From NCBI GenBank assembly GCA_020848035.1, contig JADLAX010000093.1, forward strand, positions 1 through 64,000: a stretch of DNA of 64,000 bases, written 5' to 3'. Below the pieces are notes generated by a model that was not told the DNA's origin, did not search any database, and saw only the letters and a program-made list of their open reading frames with translations. Origin of the DNA: Anaerolineae bacterium (GTDB lineage Bacteria; Chloroflexota; Anaerolineae; Promineifilales; Promineifilaceae). This document shows positions 49,087 through 58,028 of this stretch, one piece after another. A program made the translations under genes and the position numbers. Each line of letters starts with the position of its first letter. Position 1 is the stretch's first letter.

Positions 49087-49911
49087 TCAATAGGCGGCAG
49101 GCAGTTGACGCAGCGCGTTGATTTCATCGCGCAGCTTGCTGGCCGCCTGGCGCGCGGCCTCGGCGAAATCTTCGCCGCCGGAGGCGTAGAGGATGCTGCG
49201 ACTGGCGCTGATGAGCGGCCCGGCGACCGCATCTGGACCGTGTTGTACGGCCGTTGCCAGATCCCCACCCTGCGCGCCAATGCCCGGAATCAAAAAGTTG
49301 GCCCCTGGTGCCAGGCGGCGGGCAATAGCCAGCTCTTCTGGATAAGTGGCCCCCACCACGTACCCCTTGTGCCCGGCCGTGACCCACCCCTGGCTCTGGC
49401 GCAGCACTTCGGCCGAAAGCCCCTGCTCCTGGCGCAGTTCCCCCTGAAAATGCACCGCGCTGGCGTTTGAGGTGCGGGCCAAAATGTACACCGCCTTGTC
49501 GGGCCGCTGGCCAATCATCGGCAGCACGGCTTCCGCACCCACAAACGGATTAACGGTGACCGCATCCACCTGCCACTCGTCAAACAGGCCAGTGGCCCAG
49601 GCGGCCTGGGTGTGGCCAATGTCGCCCGTTTTGCAGTCCAGCACAACGGGAATATGGCGCGGAATGTAAGCGATGGTGCGCTCCAGGGCAATGATGCCGG
49701 CAGCACCCCATTGCAAATAAAAACCCAGGTTGGGCTTGTAGGCACAGACAAGATCGGCCGTCGCGTCGATGATCGCCCGGTTGTAGGGCAAAATTGGCTC
49801 GTCCCACTTGCGGAAATCCACCCGCAGGCGCTCCAGCACCGGGTCCAGCCCTATGCACAGCCAGGAGTTATTTTGTTCTTGAACTTGTTTAAGTTTTTCC
49901 AGGTAGGTCAT
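49087..49911 (-). CDS. pyrF: Orotidine 5'-phosphate decarboxylase
   Basis: 274 residues, the longer group-2 type of OMP decarboxylase, last step of UMP synthesis. Motifs: LCIGLDPVLERL, KPNLGFYLQWG, the catalytic VVLDCKTGDIGHTQ (K-x-x-D-I), VNPFVGAEAVLP, and LIPGIGAQGGDL in the phosphate loop. ATG 49911 (MTYLEKLKQVQEQ) is preferred over 49947 because group-2 enzymes begin close to this point; the extra twelve residues look like leader. It ends 359 bases before the biosynthetic cluster and is not obviously linked to it. Confidence 0.92.
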   Translation of the reverse strand: MTYLEKLKQVQEQNNSWLCIGLDPVLERLRVDFRKWDEPILPYNRAIIDATADLVCAYKPNLGFYLQWGAAGIIALERTIAYIPRHIPVVLDCKTGDIGHTQAAWATGLFDEWQVDAVTVNPFVGAEAVLPMIGQRPDKAVYILARTSNASAVHFQGELRQEQGLSAEVLRQSQGWVTAGHKGYVVGATYPEELAIARRLAPGANFLIPGIGAQGGDLATAVQHGPDAVAGPLISASRSILYASGGEDFAEAARQAASKLRDEINALRQLPAAY

Positions 49912-50023
49912 GCTCTGAATTGTACCCGGTTGAGGCAGGGCAACCACCTGGAATTTGGGTAATCATGGTGTTTATCGGCCGTGAAACGTAAAACGTGAGT
50001 TCCCAAAGGTAAGGCATCCCGTT

Positions 50024-50233
50024 TCAGCCCGGCGTGTCCTGGTCCGGCGGGTCAGCTTCCTCGTCAGGTTTGGCGGGGCGCATGGTCCCCAGGTGCAGCT
50101 GGCGCAGCCCAGACACGCTTTTGTTGGCCACTTCATCTTTATCCCGGCTGAGTGCGTAAAGGGCAACGGCCGTTAAACAAAACGCCAAAAAAGCCAGGGC
50201 AAAAAAAGCCACAATCAATTCATTGCCACTCAT
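50024..50233 (-). CDS. Small single-helix membrane protein, unknown
   Basis: About 69 residues: MSGNELIVAFFALAFLAFCLTAVALYALSRDKDEV, one membrane helix at the N-terminus, then a polar, acidic tail rich in Pro and Asp (AKPDEEADPPDQDTPG). Start 50233 has GGGAGAG 5 bases upstream; a longer frame to 50278 lacks such a site. I do not recognise a family. The codons and ribosome site support it as a real gene. It is divergent from the bactofilin gene. Confidence 0.55.
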   Translation of the reverse strand: MSGNELIVAFFALAFLAFCLTAVALYALSRDKDEVANKSVSGLRQLHLGTMRPAKPDEEADPPDQDTPG

Positions 50234-50474
50234 CATACTCTCCCTGTGTTTTTTTACGGCCGTACTGCCTGGCCTCATTTATTTTTGTCCCACCCCAACC
50301 GGCCCCACATCATAGCACACATGTTCTAAAATCTCAACCGGCAGTTGTGCCCCATTATTCGTGCCTGAAATTTTGGTGAATTTGGGAAAGATCACGGCCG
50401 TTTCGCCCCAAAAATTCCTCGTTTAAGTATCATCTTCAGCATTCCCCTGCTATAATGACGCCACGGTTTAAACT

Positions 50475-52262
50475 ATGACGGTTACGGAAGAATCCACCAC
50501 GCCCGATGGCCCCATGCCTGAGGGAACACTCATACAAACAGATGAACCGGTGTTGGAAACAGCAGCGGTGTCCAATGGCCACGGCTTGTTGGACCGGCTG
50601 CGCTTCTGGCGGCGCGGGCAAACCTGGTTGGAAATTGTCGGCTACCACGTCGAAGACATTCATGCCGACCAACCCGTGGCCATTCAGGAAGGGGCCACGC
50701 TGGTGGGCAACGTCTTTGCGCCTCGCCTGGTGGTGGCTGGCCTGTTAACCGGATCGGCCGTTTGCCGCGAAATTCGCGTGGAAAAAAGCGGCCAGGTGCT
50801 GGGCGATGTCTTCACGGTGGCCCTCACCGTCATGGCGGGGGGCAACATTCATGGCTGGGCCAGCAGCGTAGACGAAGCCGACTACGCCGCCCTGGCCGAA
50901 GCGGGCCGTCTGCCGGAGGATGGCGAGCTGCTGCGCCACGAAAATGGCAGCGATCTGCCGGAGGGGCAGCTGCTGAACCGCAACGAGGCGCAAATTGAGG
51001 CGCTGCACCACCTTCAGGCCGAAGCGGCCGTAGCCCTGGCCGCCCGCGCCGAATTGGAGCAGGATTTCCAGCGGCGGCTCAGCGAACTGGCGGGGGAATC
51101 AACCAACACAATTGCCCACCTGAAGCAAGAGCTCACCGAGCTGCGCGCCGAGCTGACCACCAAACAAACTCAGCTGGACGAGGCGCAGGAAGCGCTGCGC
51201 CATCGCAAAAGCCAGGTGGAGCGGCAGGCCAACGAATTGGGCATTGCCCGCGACTTGATGACCGAGCAGAATGACGAGCTGGCCAATTTGCGTCAGCAGC
51301 ACACCCAGCTGCAAAACAATCATACCCAGCTGCAAACCGAGAAAACGGCCGTTGATGATGAATTGGAAACGGCCGTGCGCGAAATCACCAACCTGCGCGA
51401 CCGCATTCACAGCCTGGAAGTGGCCCACAAAGCCAGCCTGGTGCATACCGCCGAACAAGAAGAATCCCTCATCCGCTGGCAAGAACTGGCCGAAATTACT
51501 GAAAAGAAAGCGGCTAATCTGGAAGCCGAGCTCAAAAAAGCGCAGCTGCAAATCAGCGAAAGCAGCAGCATCATCGAATTGCAGCGAGAGCAGCGCCGCG
51601 CCGCCGAAAAAGAGCTGGAAAAAGCGCTGGAGGAGCTCACCGACCTGCGTGAGCAAAGCGCCGATCCGCTCACCAAAGCGGCCCAACTCAGCGAAGCCGA
51701 AACGCGCCTCAGCAGCCTGGAAGCCGAATTAGCCGATGCTGAACATGCTCATTTTGAGCGGGTTTTGTGGTATAAAGCCGAACTAGAAGCCAGCCAGGCA
51801 ACGGCCGTTGCGGCCCAGAAACAAGCCGCCGAGCAGGCCGACAGGCTCACACAGCTGGAAGATGCGCTGCAAGCGCAGCAAGACCTGGTCACCGAGTGGC
51901 GCATGGCCGCCGCCGAAGCCGAAGCGACCCTGGCCAACCGGCAGGCCGAGTGGAATGCCCGGCACGAAAAGCTGGTGGAAGACAGCATGGGGCTGCAAAC
52001 GGTCATTCGCGAGCAGAAAATGCAGCTGGAAGCCAGCGAAAATGAGCTGAGCCGCTTCCTCAGCCAGACCAATGCCCAGGGTCAGCGCCTGGCTGAAATT
52101 CATGCGCGGCTGGTTGAGCGCGAACTCCAGCTGAAGCAGGCGGTGAATCAGCTTAAACAGGCCCGGGCAATGATCGAGAAGCAAAATCAGGCGATCAAGC
52201 AAATCCAGCAAAAAGCCAGCGAACGCATTCGCGCCCTGCAAGCACAGCTGACCAACCGGTAA
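50475..52262 (+). CDS. Bactofilin-like domain fused to a long coiled coil
   Basis: 595 residues. Residues ~50-135 have the repeating Gly/Val pattern of bactofilins: IQEGATLVGNVFAPRLVVAGLLTG, IRVEKSGQVLGDVFTVALTVMAGGNIHG. From ~165 to the end it is almost uninterrupted heptad sequence (e.g. ELTELRAELTTKQTQLDEAQ, LDDELETAVREITNLRDRI-like segments), about 420 residues, enough for a ~60-nm rod. Bactofilins polymerise and scaffold envelope proteins; a coiled-coil tail would link such a polymer to partners. The fusion is unusual. It lies upstream of the SEDS/PBP-like pair, a suggestive context for cell shape. Confidence 0.75.
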   Translation: MTVTEESTTPDGPMPEGTLIQTDEPVLETAAVSNGHGLLDRLRFWRRGQTWLEIVGYHVEDIHADQPVAIQEGATLVGNVFAPRLVVAGLLTGSAVCREIRVEKSGQVLGDVFTVALTVMAGGNIHGWASSVDEADYAALAEAGRLPEDGELLRHENGSDLPEGQLLNRNEAQIEALHHLQAEAAVALAARAELEQDFQRRLSELAGESTNTIAHLKQELTELRAELTTKQTQLDEAQEALRHRKSQVERQANELGIARDLMTEQNDELANLRQQHTQLQNNHTQLQTEKTAVDDELETAVREITNLRDRIHSLEVAHKASLVHTAEQEESLIRWQELAEITEKKAANLEAELKKAQLQISESSSIIELQREQRRAAEKELEKALEELTDLREQSADPLTKAAQLSEAETRLSSLEAELADAEHAHFERVLWYKAELEASQATAVAAQKQAAEQADRLTQLEDALQAQQDLVTEWRMAAAEAEATLANRQAEWNARHEKLVEDSMGLQTVIREQKMQLEASENELSRFLSQTNAQGQRLAEIHARLVERELQLKQAVNQLKQARAMIEKQNQAIKQIQQKASERIRALQAQLTNR

Positions 52263-52280
52263 AGCACCACAAAGGGAAGT

Positions 52281-52321
52281 AGTGGCTGGTGGCTGGTGGT
52301 TTGTCCAAGCAACGAGCCACT
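52281..52321. repeat. Dispersed palindromic repeat, copy 2
   Basis: AGTGGCT (52281-52287) and AGCCACT (52315-52321); aligns with 8001-8039. Another ACGAGCCACT follows at 52326-52335, so the right arm is duplicated here. Confidence 0.5.
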
Positions 52322-52338
52322 AACTACGAGCCACTTTA

Positions 52339-52392
52339 AGTAAATCGCACAGAGTTTTAGGAAGAAAAAGCGCCATTTTTGTGCGATTTACT
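52339..52392. repeat. Perfect 13-base inverted repeat in the mtnP leader
   Basis: AGTAAATCGCACA (52339-52351) and TGTGCGATTTACT (52380-52392) enclose a 28-base A-rich then T-rich loop. It ends a few bases before the ribosome site of the mtnP gene, so if transcribed it would fold in its 5' leader. It resembles 27530-27585 and is more likely a mobile palindromic repeat than a regulator. Confidence 0.6.
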
Positions 52393-52409
52393 CGACATAG
52401 GAGAAGAAG

Positions 52410-53276
52410 TTGTCCAACATTGAATTTGCAGTGATTGGCGGGAGCGGTCTCTATGAAATGGCGGGCCTGACCGAGCGTGAAGCGCTGTTGGTGGATACGC
52501 CATTTGGCCGACCGTCTGACGAAATTATGGTGGGCACACTGTACGGCCGTCGCGTGGCATTTTTACCCCGGCATGCGCGCGGCCACGTGCTAAGCCCCAG
52601 TGAAGTGCCCTACCGCGCCAACATCTTTGCCCTCAAAACGCTGGGCGTACGCTTCATTGTCGCCGTCAGCGCCTGCGGCTCTCTGCGTGAAGATTATGCT
52701 CCCGGCCACATCGTGGTGCCCGACCAGCTGTTTGACCACACCAAAAGGCGGGTGACCTCTTTTTTTGAGCAAGGACTGGTGGCCCACGTCAGCCTGGCCC
52801 ACCCATTTTCCCCCGAAGTGAACCGGGCCATTGCCCACTGCTGCCGCGCTGCTGGCGGCACGGTCCACGAAGGCGGCACATTTATCACAATCGAAGGGCC
52901 ACGGTTTAGCACCCGGGGTGAATCGGTTCTGTACCGGCAGTGGGACATGAGCATCATCGGCATGACCACCAGCCCAGAAGCGTTTCTGGCCGCCGAGGCA
53001 GAAATTGCCTACGGCGTGATGGCTCATGTGACCGACTACGACGTGTGGCACGAAAGCGAAGGGCCGGTGACGGTGGATATGGTGATCCAGACGCTGCAAA
53101 AGAACACGCAGATAGCCCAGGACGCCATCGGCCGACTGGTCCGCACAATGGACGACTGGGCCGGTGACTTTCCGGCACACCACACCCTCAAAGATGCCAT
53201 CATCACCCACCGCAGCCACATTGACGCACAGCGCAGGCAAGATTTGGCCCCGCTGGTGGGCAAATATCTAGATTAA
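52410..53276 (+). CDS. mtnP: S-methyl-5'-thioadenosine phosphorylase
   Basis: 288 residues of the PNP/MTAP trimeric phosphorylase family, which splits methylthioadenosine from polyamine and SAM metabolism into adenine and methylthioribose-1-phosphate. Motifs: VIGGSGLYEM, FLPRHARGH (phosphate site), PYRANIFALKTLGV, VSACGSLRE, and IEGPRFSTRGES, with MTTSPEAFLAAEAEI near the base pocket. TTG 52410 is chosen: AGGAG stands 8 bases upstream and the family N-terminus begins there. Hypoxanthine/guanosine specificity is less likely but not excluded. It is followed 15 bases later by the SEDS gene. Confidence 0.9.
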   Translation: MSNIEFAVIGGSGLYEMAGLTEREALLVDTPFGRPSDEIMVGTLYGRRVAFLPRHARGHVLSPSEVPYRANIFALKTLGVRFIVAVSACGSLREDYAPGHIVVPDQLFDHTKRRVTSFFEQGLVAHVSLAHPFSPEVNRAIAHCCRAAGGTVHEGGTFITIEGPRFSTRGESVLYRQWDMSIIGMTTSPEAFLAAEAEIAYGVMAHVTDYDVWHESEGPVTVDMVIQTLQKNTQIAQDAIGRLVRTMDDWAGDFPAHHTLKDAIITHRSHIDAQRRQDLAPLVGKYLD

Positions 53277-53291
53277 CGCTTTCTCCGCTTT

Positions 53292-54602
53292 ATGCGCAGC
53301 CCCTCTTTTTCTTTCCGACTAGATGAGGAACACGGCCGTTCCGAACCCATTCTACTGTTTGTAGCGGCCTTGTTTGTGTTGAGTAATGCCCTGGCGCTGG
53401 GTCTGGCGCGCGACGGCCGTATTGATGGCGGCACGCTGTGGGGACCGCTTTGCTGGCTGGCGGCACAGGGAACGGCCGTTTGGCTGCTGCGTCGTTATGC
53501 TCCCGACCACGATCCCTTTTTACTGCCCCTGGTTGGCCTGCTGACGGGCTGGGGCATTGTGCTGCAAGACCGCCTGGCCCCGAATTTTTTGCTGCGGCAG
53601 GTGGTGTGGGTGGTGCTGGGCACGGCCGTTCTCGTGGGTATCGCCATTGTGCCGCGCAACCTGCGCTGGCTGCGCCGCTACCGCTACACGCTGCTCATCC
53701 TGGGCATCCTCCTGCTGATGGCAACTTTGATGTTTGGCATCAATCCCACCGGGGCCAGCGTGGCCCGTTACTGGCTGCGCCTGCCCATTCCTTTCCTTAC
53801 CCCAGTCTACTTCCAGCCGTCGGAGCTGCTGAAGCTGCTGCTGGTCATCTTCCTGGCCAGCTATTTTGATGAGCGGGAAACGGTGGGGCGCTTGGCGGGC
53901 AACGGCCGTCTCCAGCGCCTTTCTTACCTGGCCCCCCTGCTGCTGATGTGGGGCTTTTGCATGATTTTGCTGGTGTGGCAGCGCGATTTAGGCGCAGCGA
54001 CGCTTTTTTTCATCGTTTTTCTGAGCCTGCTTTACCTGGCCACGGGCGATTGGCGCATTGTGGTGGGTGGGGTGGCCCTGCTGCTGCTGGCCGGGCTGTT
54101 TGCCTACCTGGCCTTTAGCCTGGTCACACTGCGCATCGACGCCTGGTGGAATCCCTGGCCAGACGCCGATGCCGACGCGTTTCAGATTGTGCAGTCGCTG
54201 TATGCCGTGGCAGCAGGCGGCATTTGGGGCCAGGGCATCGGCCAGGGCTACCCGCAGTACATCCCGGTGGTTCACTCCGACTTTGTTTTTGCCGCCATTG
54301 CCGAAGAGTGGGGGCTGATTGGCAGCCTCGGTGTGGTGGGCTGTTTTGCCCTGCTGGCTCACCGGGGGATGCGCTTGGCGCTGCTGGCGGAACGGCCGTT
54401 TCGCCGTTACCTGGCCGCTGGCATCACCATTTTGCTGGCCGCCCAGGCGTTTCTGATCATGGCCGGGGTGACCAAGCTGCTGCCCCTGACCGGCGTCACG
54501 CTGCCGTTCGTGAGCTATGGCGGCAGCTCCATGCTGATCAGCCACGTGATGGCCGGGCTGCTGCTGTACCTCTCGACCAAAAGCAGGCAGATTTACTTGT
54601 AG
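53292..54602 (+). CDS. SEDS-family protein (RodA/FtsW/SpoVE)
   Basis: 436 residues, ten or so predicted helices. SEDS proteins are peptidoglycan glycosyltransferases working with a class-B PBP. Signatures: YWLRLPIPFLTPVYFQPSELLKLLLVIFLASY (the F-Q-P-S-E-[LI]-x-K block), MILLVWQRDLGAATLFF (with the essential Asp of the Q-x-D-L-G motif), and GGIWGQGIGQGYPQYIPVVHSDFVFAAIAEEWGL (G-x-G-x-G ... P-x-x-H-[TS]-D-F-[IV]-F-x-x-[IL]-[AG]-E-E). TGA/ATG spacing to mtnP is 15 bases. The PBP-like partner gene follows, but an insertion sequence now lies between them and may block co-transcription. Confidence 0.9.
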   Translation: MRSPSFSFRLDEEHGRSEPILLFVAALFVLSNALALGLARDGRIDGGTLWGPLCWLAAQGTAVWLLRRYAPDHDPFLLPLVGLLTGWGIVLQDRLAPNFLLRQVVWVVLGTAVLVGIAIVPRNLRWLRRYRYTLLILGILLLMATLMFGINPTGASVARYWLRLPIPFLTPVYFQPSELLKLLLVIFLASYFDERETVGRLAGNGRLQRLSYLAPLLLMWGFCMILLVWQRDLGAATLFFIVFLSLLYLATGDWRIVVGGVALLLLAGLFAYLAFSLVTLRIDAWWNPWPDADADAFQIVQSLYAVAAGGIWGQGIGQGYPQYIPVVHSDFVFAAIAEEWGLIGSLGVVGCFALLAHRGMRLALLAERPFRRYLAAGITILLAAQAFLIMAGVTKLLPLTGVTLPFVSYGGSSMLISHVMAGLLLYLSTKSRQIYL

Positions 54603-54618
54603 ATGAGTTTTTTATCAA

Positions 54619-54659
54619 CAGATTACGCAGATTGAACGAAAAAAAATCTGTGTAATCTG
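54619..54659. repeat. Inverted repeat used as IS target
   Basis: CAGATTACGCAGATT (54619-54633) pairs with AATCTGTGTAATCTG (54645-54659) with one G-U type mismatch. Joined to the bases after the IS (from 56173), the original ran on as ...CGTAATCTTTG. The IS entered exactly at the end of this hairpin. Confidence 0.65.
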
Positions 54660-56166
54660 CTTTACTTTCCGGTAAGTCAAAGGTGCTGATGGCGACCAAC
54701 TTGTCCATAATTGCAGGTAGTAGCGACACAAACTGCAAGGAGGACATATGTCAATCGCCATCACCCGTACTATACAAGTTCTGGAAGAAATCGTAAAAGT
54801 TCTGCCCATGGGCACGAACCTGGCACTTTTACAATTAATGTGGGCAATGGCCAACGGTTCTTTTCTCAAAAGCCGCGGCGCTGTTCACGGCGCGTTAGTT
54901 GACTCTGGTTTCACGCCAGGCAAGGTCAGGCGGAGTTGGTCAGCGCTGCGCTATGGCGTTTGGTCCATCAGCGAACTGGTGGGGCGATGGCGAGCGATTG
55001 TCCTGAGAGAAGGTCGTTGGCAGCCTCGTGAATATGCTGGCTACCAGCCATTGGCGGTAGACATCACGGCATTCTGGCGACCGCAACTCAAGGGTTGGGC
55101 TGGTAAGTTCTTTTACCGTCTGGCCAACCGGGCCATCAAAGGCGTCGGCTTCGGCGTCATCACGCAGGTAGGCCAGGTGGATGGGCAGCGGATACCTTTA
55201 CTCAAGCGGATTATTCGGGTCAAGCGGCTAGAGATGAGTGAAGCCGACCTCAAGGCGGCTATTTTGCGTCAGGTAGCCACCTATCTGGCAGAAAAGGAGG
55301 TTTGGGTCCATGACGCCGGTGTAGAATTGGCAGAAGTGCAGACAGCCGCTATTCCCCGGTACGTCATCCGTCTGGCCCTGAACGCGACCGGACGCCGAAA
55401 CTACCTGCCACCGCCACAAAAGCGCGGTCGGCCCGCTGAATATGGGGTGAAAGTGCGTCCGTTGCCACGGCAACGACTAGAGCGCAAGATTAAGGCAACG
55501 CCACCTGATGAGTGCAACCAATTTCAATTTCAAGGGCGCACGATTCAGGTGCAAGGCTGGCATGGCCTGATACGTGCGGACCAGAAAGTGGCCGATGCTG
55601 GCGACACCTTTACCATTTGGGTCTTCCATGACCCGTTATATGACAAGCCAATGGTCTTGGGCACAAACCTGGAGGCACAGGCGGAAACGGTCTATCGCCT
55701 TTACCTAGACCGCTGGCCTGTTGAACAGCCGCCACTGGTTGCCAAGCAGATGTTGGGATTGCACCGCCAATTCGTTTTTTCCCCCTGTCTGTGTTCTCCG
55801 CCTGCCAGAGTTAGCCTTGTTGGTGGCCAACATCATCACCTATCTGGCGGCAGTGTTACCGGCGATGCCCACCGGATTTTGGGATAGGCAGCCAAAACGC
55901 ACCTCAGGGCGGTTGCGGCGGGTGCTGGCTAGGGCAGTTTTTCCGACTGAATATCCTTTTTCTGAGCGACTTCGAGAAAAGCAGTCTGTTACGGCCCATT
56001 TACCCAAGGGAATTGTGGCCCATCGACGCCAGAAACGACAGCAACGGGTTCTCTGAAACCGTATTTGGCGCTATTTTGCCCACATTGTTAAAGTTCTTTC
56101 AGCCCAAGCTTGGCTTTGGACTGTTCGCTTTGCCCCATTGGGGCAGGCAGTTACCGGAAAGTAAAG
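54660..56166 (+). mobile_element. IS4-superfamily insertion sequence, 1507 bp
   Basis: The ends are inverted: CTTTACTTTCCGGTAA at 54660-54675 and its reverse complement at 56151-56166 (16 of 16). AATCTG at 54654-54659 and 56167-56172 is a 6-base target duplication. One transposase gene, frame-disrupted, fills the element. ACGGCCGT, so common elsewhere, does not occur in it, which fits a foreign origin. It separates the SEDS gene from the PBP-like gene. Confidence 0.85.
54748..56056 (+). pseudogene. DDE transposase (IS4 superfamily), frameshifted
   Basis: ATG 54748 follows AAGGAGG. The first frame runs to 55887 but is transposase only to about 55780; it contains PLAVDITAFWRP (first Asp) and YLDRWPVEQPPLVAK, an exact Y-(2)-R-(3)-E-(6)-K signature of the IS4 superfamily. 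The true C-terminus (LPELALLVANIITYLAAVLPAMP...) is in the +1 frame to 56056. The switch falls at a TTTTTTCCCCC run (55775-55785). A +1 change is needed, unlike the usual -1 programmed shift, so an extra base in the run is likely: a mutation or a sequencing error. Full length would be ~436 residues. Confidence 0.75.
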
Positions 56167-56202
56167 AATCTGCGTAATCTTTGATTTGTTCCTTTAACTT
56201 TC

Positions 56203-57558
56203 ATGAATAACCATTCACCGCAAACCCACCTCCACAAAATGCAGCGCGCCATTCTGTTGGGCTTTATCGCCGTGGCCCTGGCGCTGGCGTTTTGGAGCGT
56301 GGTGCGCAGCGAGGCGATTCTGGGCCGTGACGACAATCCCCGGCTGGTGGAGGCGGCGCTGCGCATTCAGCGCGGCCAAATTTTGGACCGCAATGGCACG
56401 GTGCTGGCGCACACTGTCGGCCAACCCGAGGCGCTGGCGCGAACCTATCCGTTTGAAACAATCGGGCCGGCGGTGGGTTACTACAGTTTTCGTCACGGCA
56501 CGGCGGGCATTGAAGCGGGCTACGATGCGGTGCTGCGGGGAGATGAGGCATCGTTTACGGCCGTTATCAACCAGCAGCTCCTCCACGCCCCACAAATCGG
56601 GCGCGACGTGCAGCTAACCCTTGATGCGGAGCTGCAAACCACGGCTGAAGCGCTGTTTGGCAGCGCACACGGGGCCGTGGTGCTGCTGGATACGGTCACT
56701 GGCGACATCCTGGCGCTGGTCAGCCATCCTGGCTACAACCCCAACCTGCTGGATGCCAATTTTGACGAACTGGTCGCAGATGAAAGTGCACCGCTGCTGA
56801 ACCGGGCGGTCCAGGGGCAGTACCAGCCCGGCCTGGTTTTACAGCCGTTCATTTTGGCGGCGGCCCTGGATGCTGACCGCATTCAGCTGGACGGTGCGGT
56901 GCTCAACGCCAACCGCCCCGTGCCGGTCAACGGTGAGGTGAAGCGCTGCCAGACCACCCCACCGGACAACGCCACCTGGGCCGACGTGCTGATCCATCGC
57001 TGCCCCGGCCCGATGCAAGACCTGGCCGACCGGCTCGGTCTGGCCATGCTGGACGACATTTTCCTGCGTTTTGGCTTCACCACGCCGCCGGAACTGCCGC
57101 TGAACACAGAGGTACCGGTGCAGGAACCGCTGGCCGACCCGCTCCAGGCGGGCATCGGGCAGGACAATTTGACGGTATCGCCGCTGCAAGTGGCCCTGGC
57201 GCTGGCGTCGCTGGCCAATGACGGCCGTTTACCCACCCCACGATTGGTAACGGCCGTTCAGGATGAAAACGGCGACATGCAGCCGCAGCCCACCACCACC
57301 AGCGCCAGTGATGCGGTCACCGGCCGCGCCGCCCGGGAAATTCGTCAGCTGTTAAATGCAGACGGCACGGTGAGCTTTGCCGTTTCGGCCCTGTCCGGCC
57401 CCGACAGCCGCAATGGCTGGTACCTCTCCCTCATCCCCGCCGAGACGCTGCAATATGCTATCGTTGTGGTGGTGGAAGAGAGTGACGATTTAGAGGTGGT
57501 ACAGGCGATTGGGATGGGGTTGGAAACGGCCGTAACTGACCTTAACGACGCTCCCTAA
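56203..57558 (+). CDS. Class-B PBP-like transpeptidase homologue lacking catalytic motifs
   Basis: 451 residues. One N-terminal membrane helix (~14-34), a dimerisation-type segment (RGQILDRNGTVLAHT, GYDAVLRG) and a transpeptidase-like domain (VQLTLDAELQTTAEALF, GAVVLLDTVTGDILALVSHPGYNPN). Class-B PBPs crosslink peptidoglycan with SxxK, SxN and KTG motifs. Here the SxxK position (normally Y-x-P-G-S-x-x-K-x-F) reads YQPGLVLQPF, the SxN region reads LIHRCPGPM and the KTG region reads ALSGPDSRNGWY; none keeps its key residue. The surrounding fold is well preserved and the frame intact, so it is probably a structural partner for the SEDS enzyme rather than decay. Confidence 0.85.
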   Translation: MNNHSPQTHLHKMQRAILLGFIAVALALAFWSVVRSEAILGRDDNPRLVEAALRIQRGQILDRNGTVLAHTVGQPEALARTYPFETIGPAVGYYSFRHGTAGIEAGYDAVLRGDEASFTAVINQQLLHAPQIGRDVQLTLDAELQTTAEALFGSAHGAVVLLDTVTGDILALVSHPGYNPNLLDANFDELVADESAPLLNRAVQGQYQPGLVLQPFILAAALDADRIQLDGAVLNANRPVPVNGEVKRCQTTPPDNATWADVLIHRCPGPMQDLADRLGLAMLDDIFLRFGFTTPPELPLNTEVPVQEPLADPLQAGIGQDNLTVSPLQVALALASLANDGRLPTPRLVTAVQDENGDMQPQPTTTSASDAVTGRAAREIRQLLNADGTVSFAVSALSGPDSRNGWYLSLIPAETLQYAIVVVVEESDDLEVVQAIGMGLETAVTDLNDAP

Positions 57559-57575
57559 ATCTTTGCAGGAGTGAA

Positions 57576-57938
57576 ATGGATTTAAGCAGACCGGCAATTG
57601 CTCTTTGTGCCGAAGGTACCCAACTGGAATTCCACAAGCGGCTTGACGAGGCGCGGCAGCGGTATGCCGAAGCGTGGAGGTGCGCCACGGACGACTATGA
57701 GAAATGCATTGCGGCGCATTACGTGGGGCACCTGGCGCAAACACCAGCCGAGGCTTTGTTCTGGCACCAAACGGCCCTGGAACACGCCAACCGCGCCGAA
57801 GCCGCACAGGTAGAGAGCTTCATGCCTTCCCTGTACGTGAACCTGGGCCACGCTTACGAGCAAGTGGGCGATGTAACCCAGGCGCAACATTTTTATGATC
57901 TGGCTGCGGCGTTGGGTCTGGTCCATCAAGATGATTAG
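57576..57938 (+). CDS. TPR-like small protein
   Basis: 120 residues, all helical, with at least two tetratricopeptide-like units: LEFHKRLDEARQRYAEAWRCA and YVNLGHAYEQVGDVTQAQHFYDLAAAL. Such proteins mediate protein binding. ATG 57576 follows CAGGAG, 18 bases after the PBP-like stop, so it may share its transcript. No specific family was recognised. Confidence 0.75.
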   Translation: MDLSRPAIALCAEGTQLEFHKRLDEARQRYAEAWRCATDDYEKCIAAHYVGHLAQTPAEALFWHQTALEHANRAEAAQVESFMPSLYVNLGHAYEQVGDVTQAQHFYDLAAALGLVHQDD

Positions 57939-58028
57939 CGGTGAAACGGCCGTTGCCCCATCACAAAATCTGTGCGATAACTCCTCCACGATTCACATTC
58001 GCAAGTAACCCATTTCAGGAGAATAGCC

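Noticed and set aside
55775..55785. Programmed -1 frameshift in the transposase at TTTTTTC
   Set aside because: The downstream transposase frame needs a +1 (or -2) change, so the heptamer cannot serve in the usual way; an indel is simpler.
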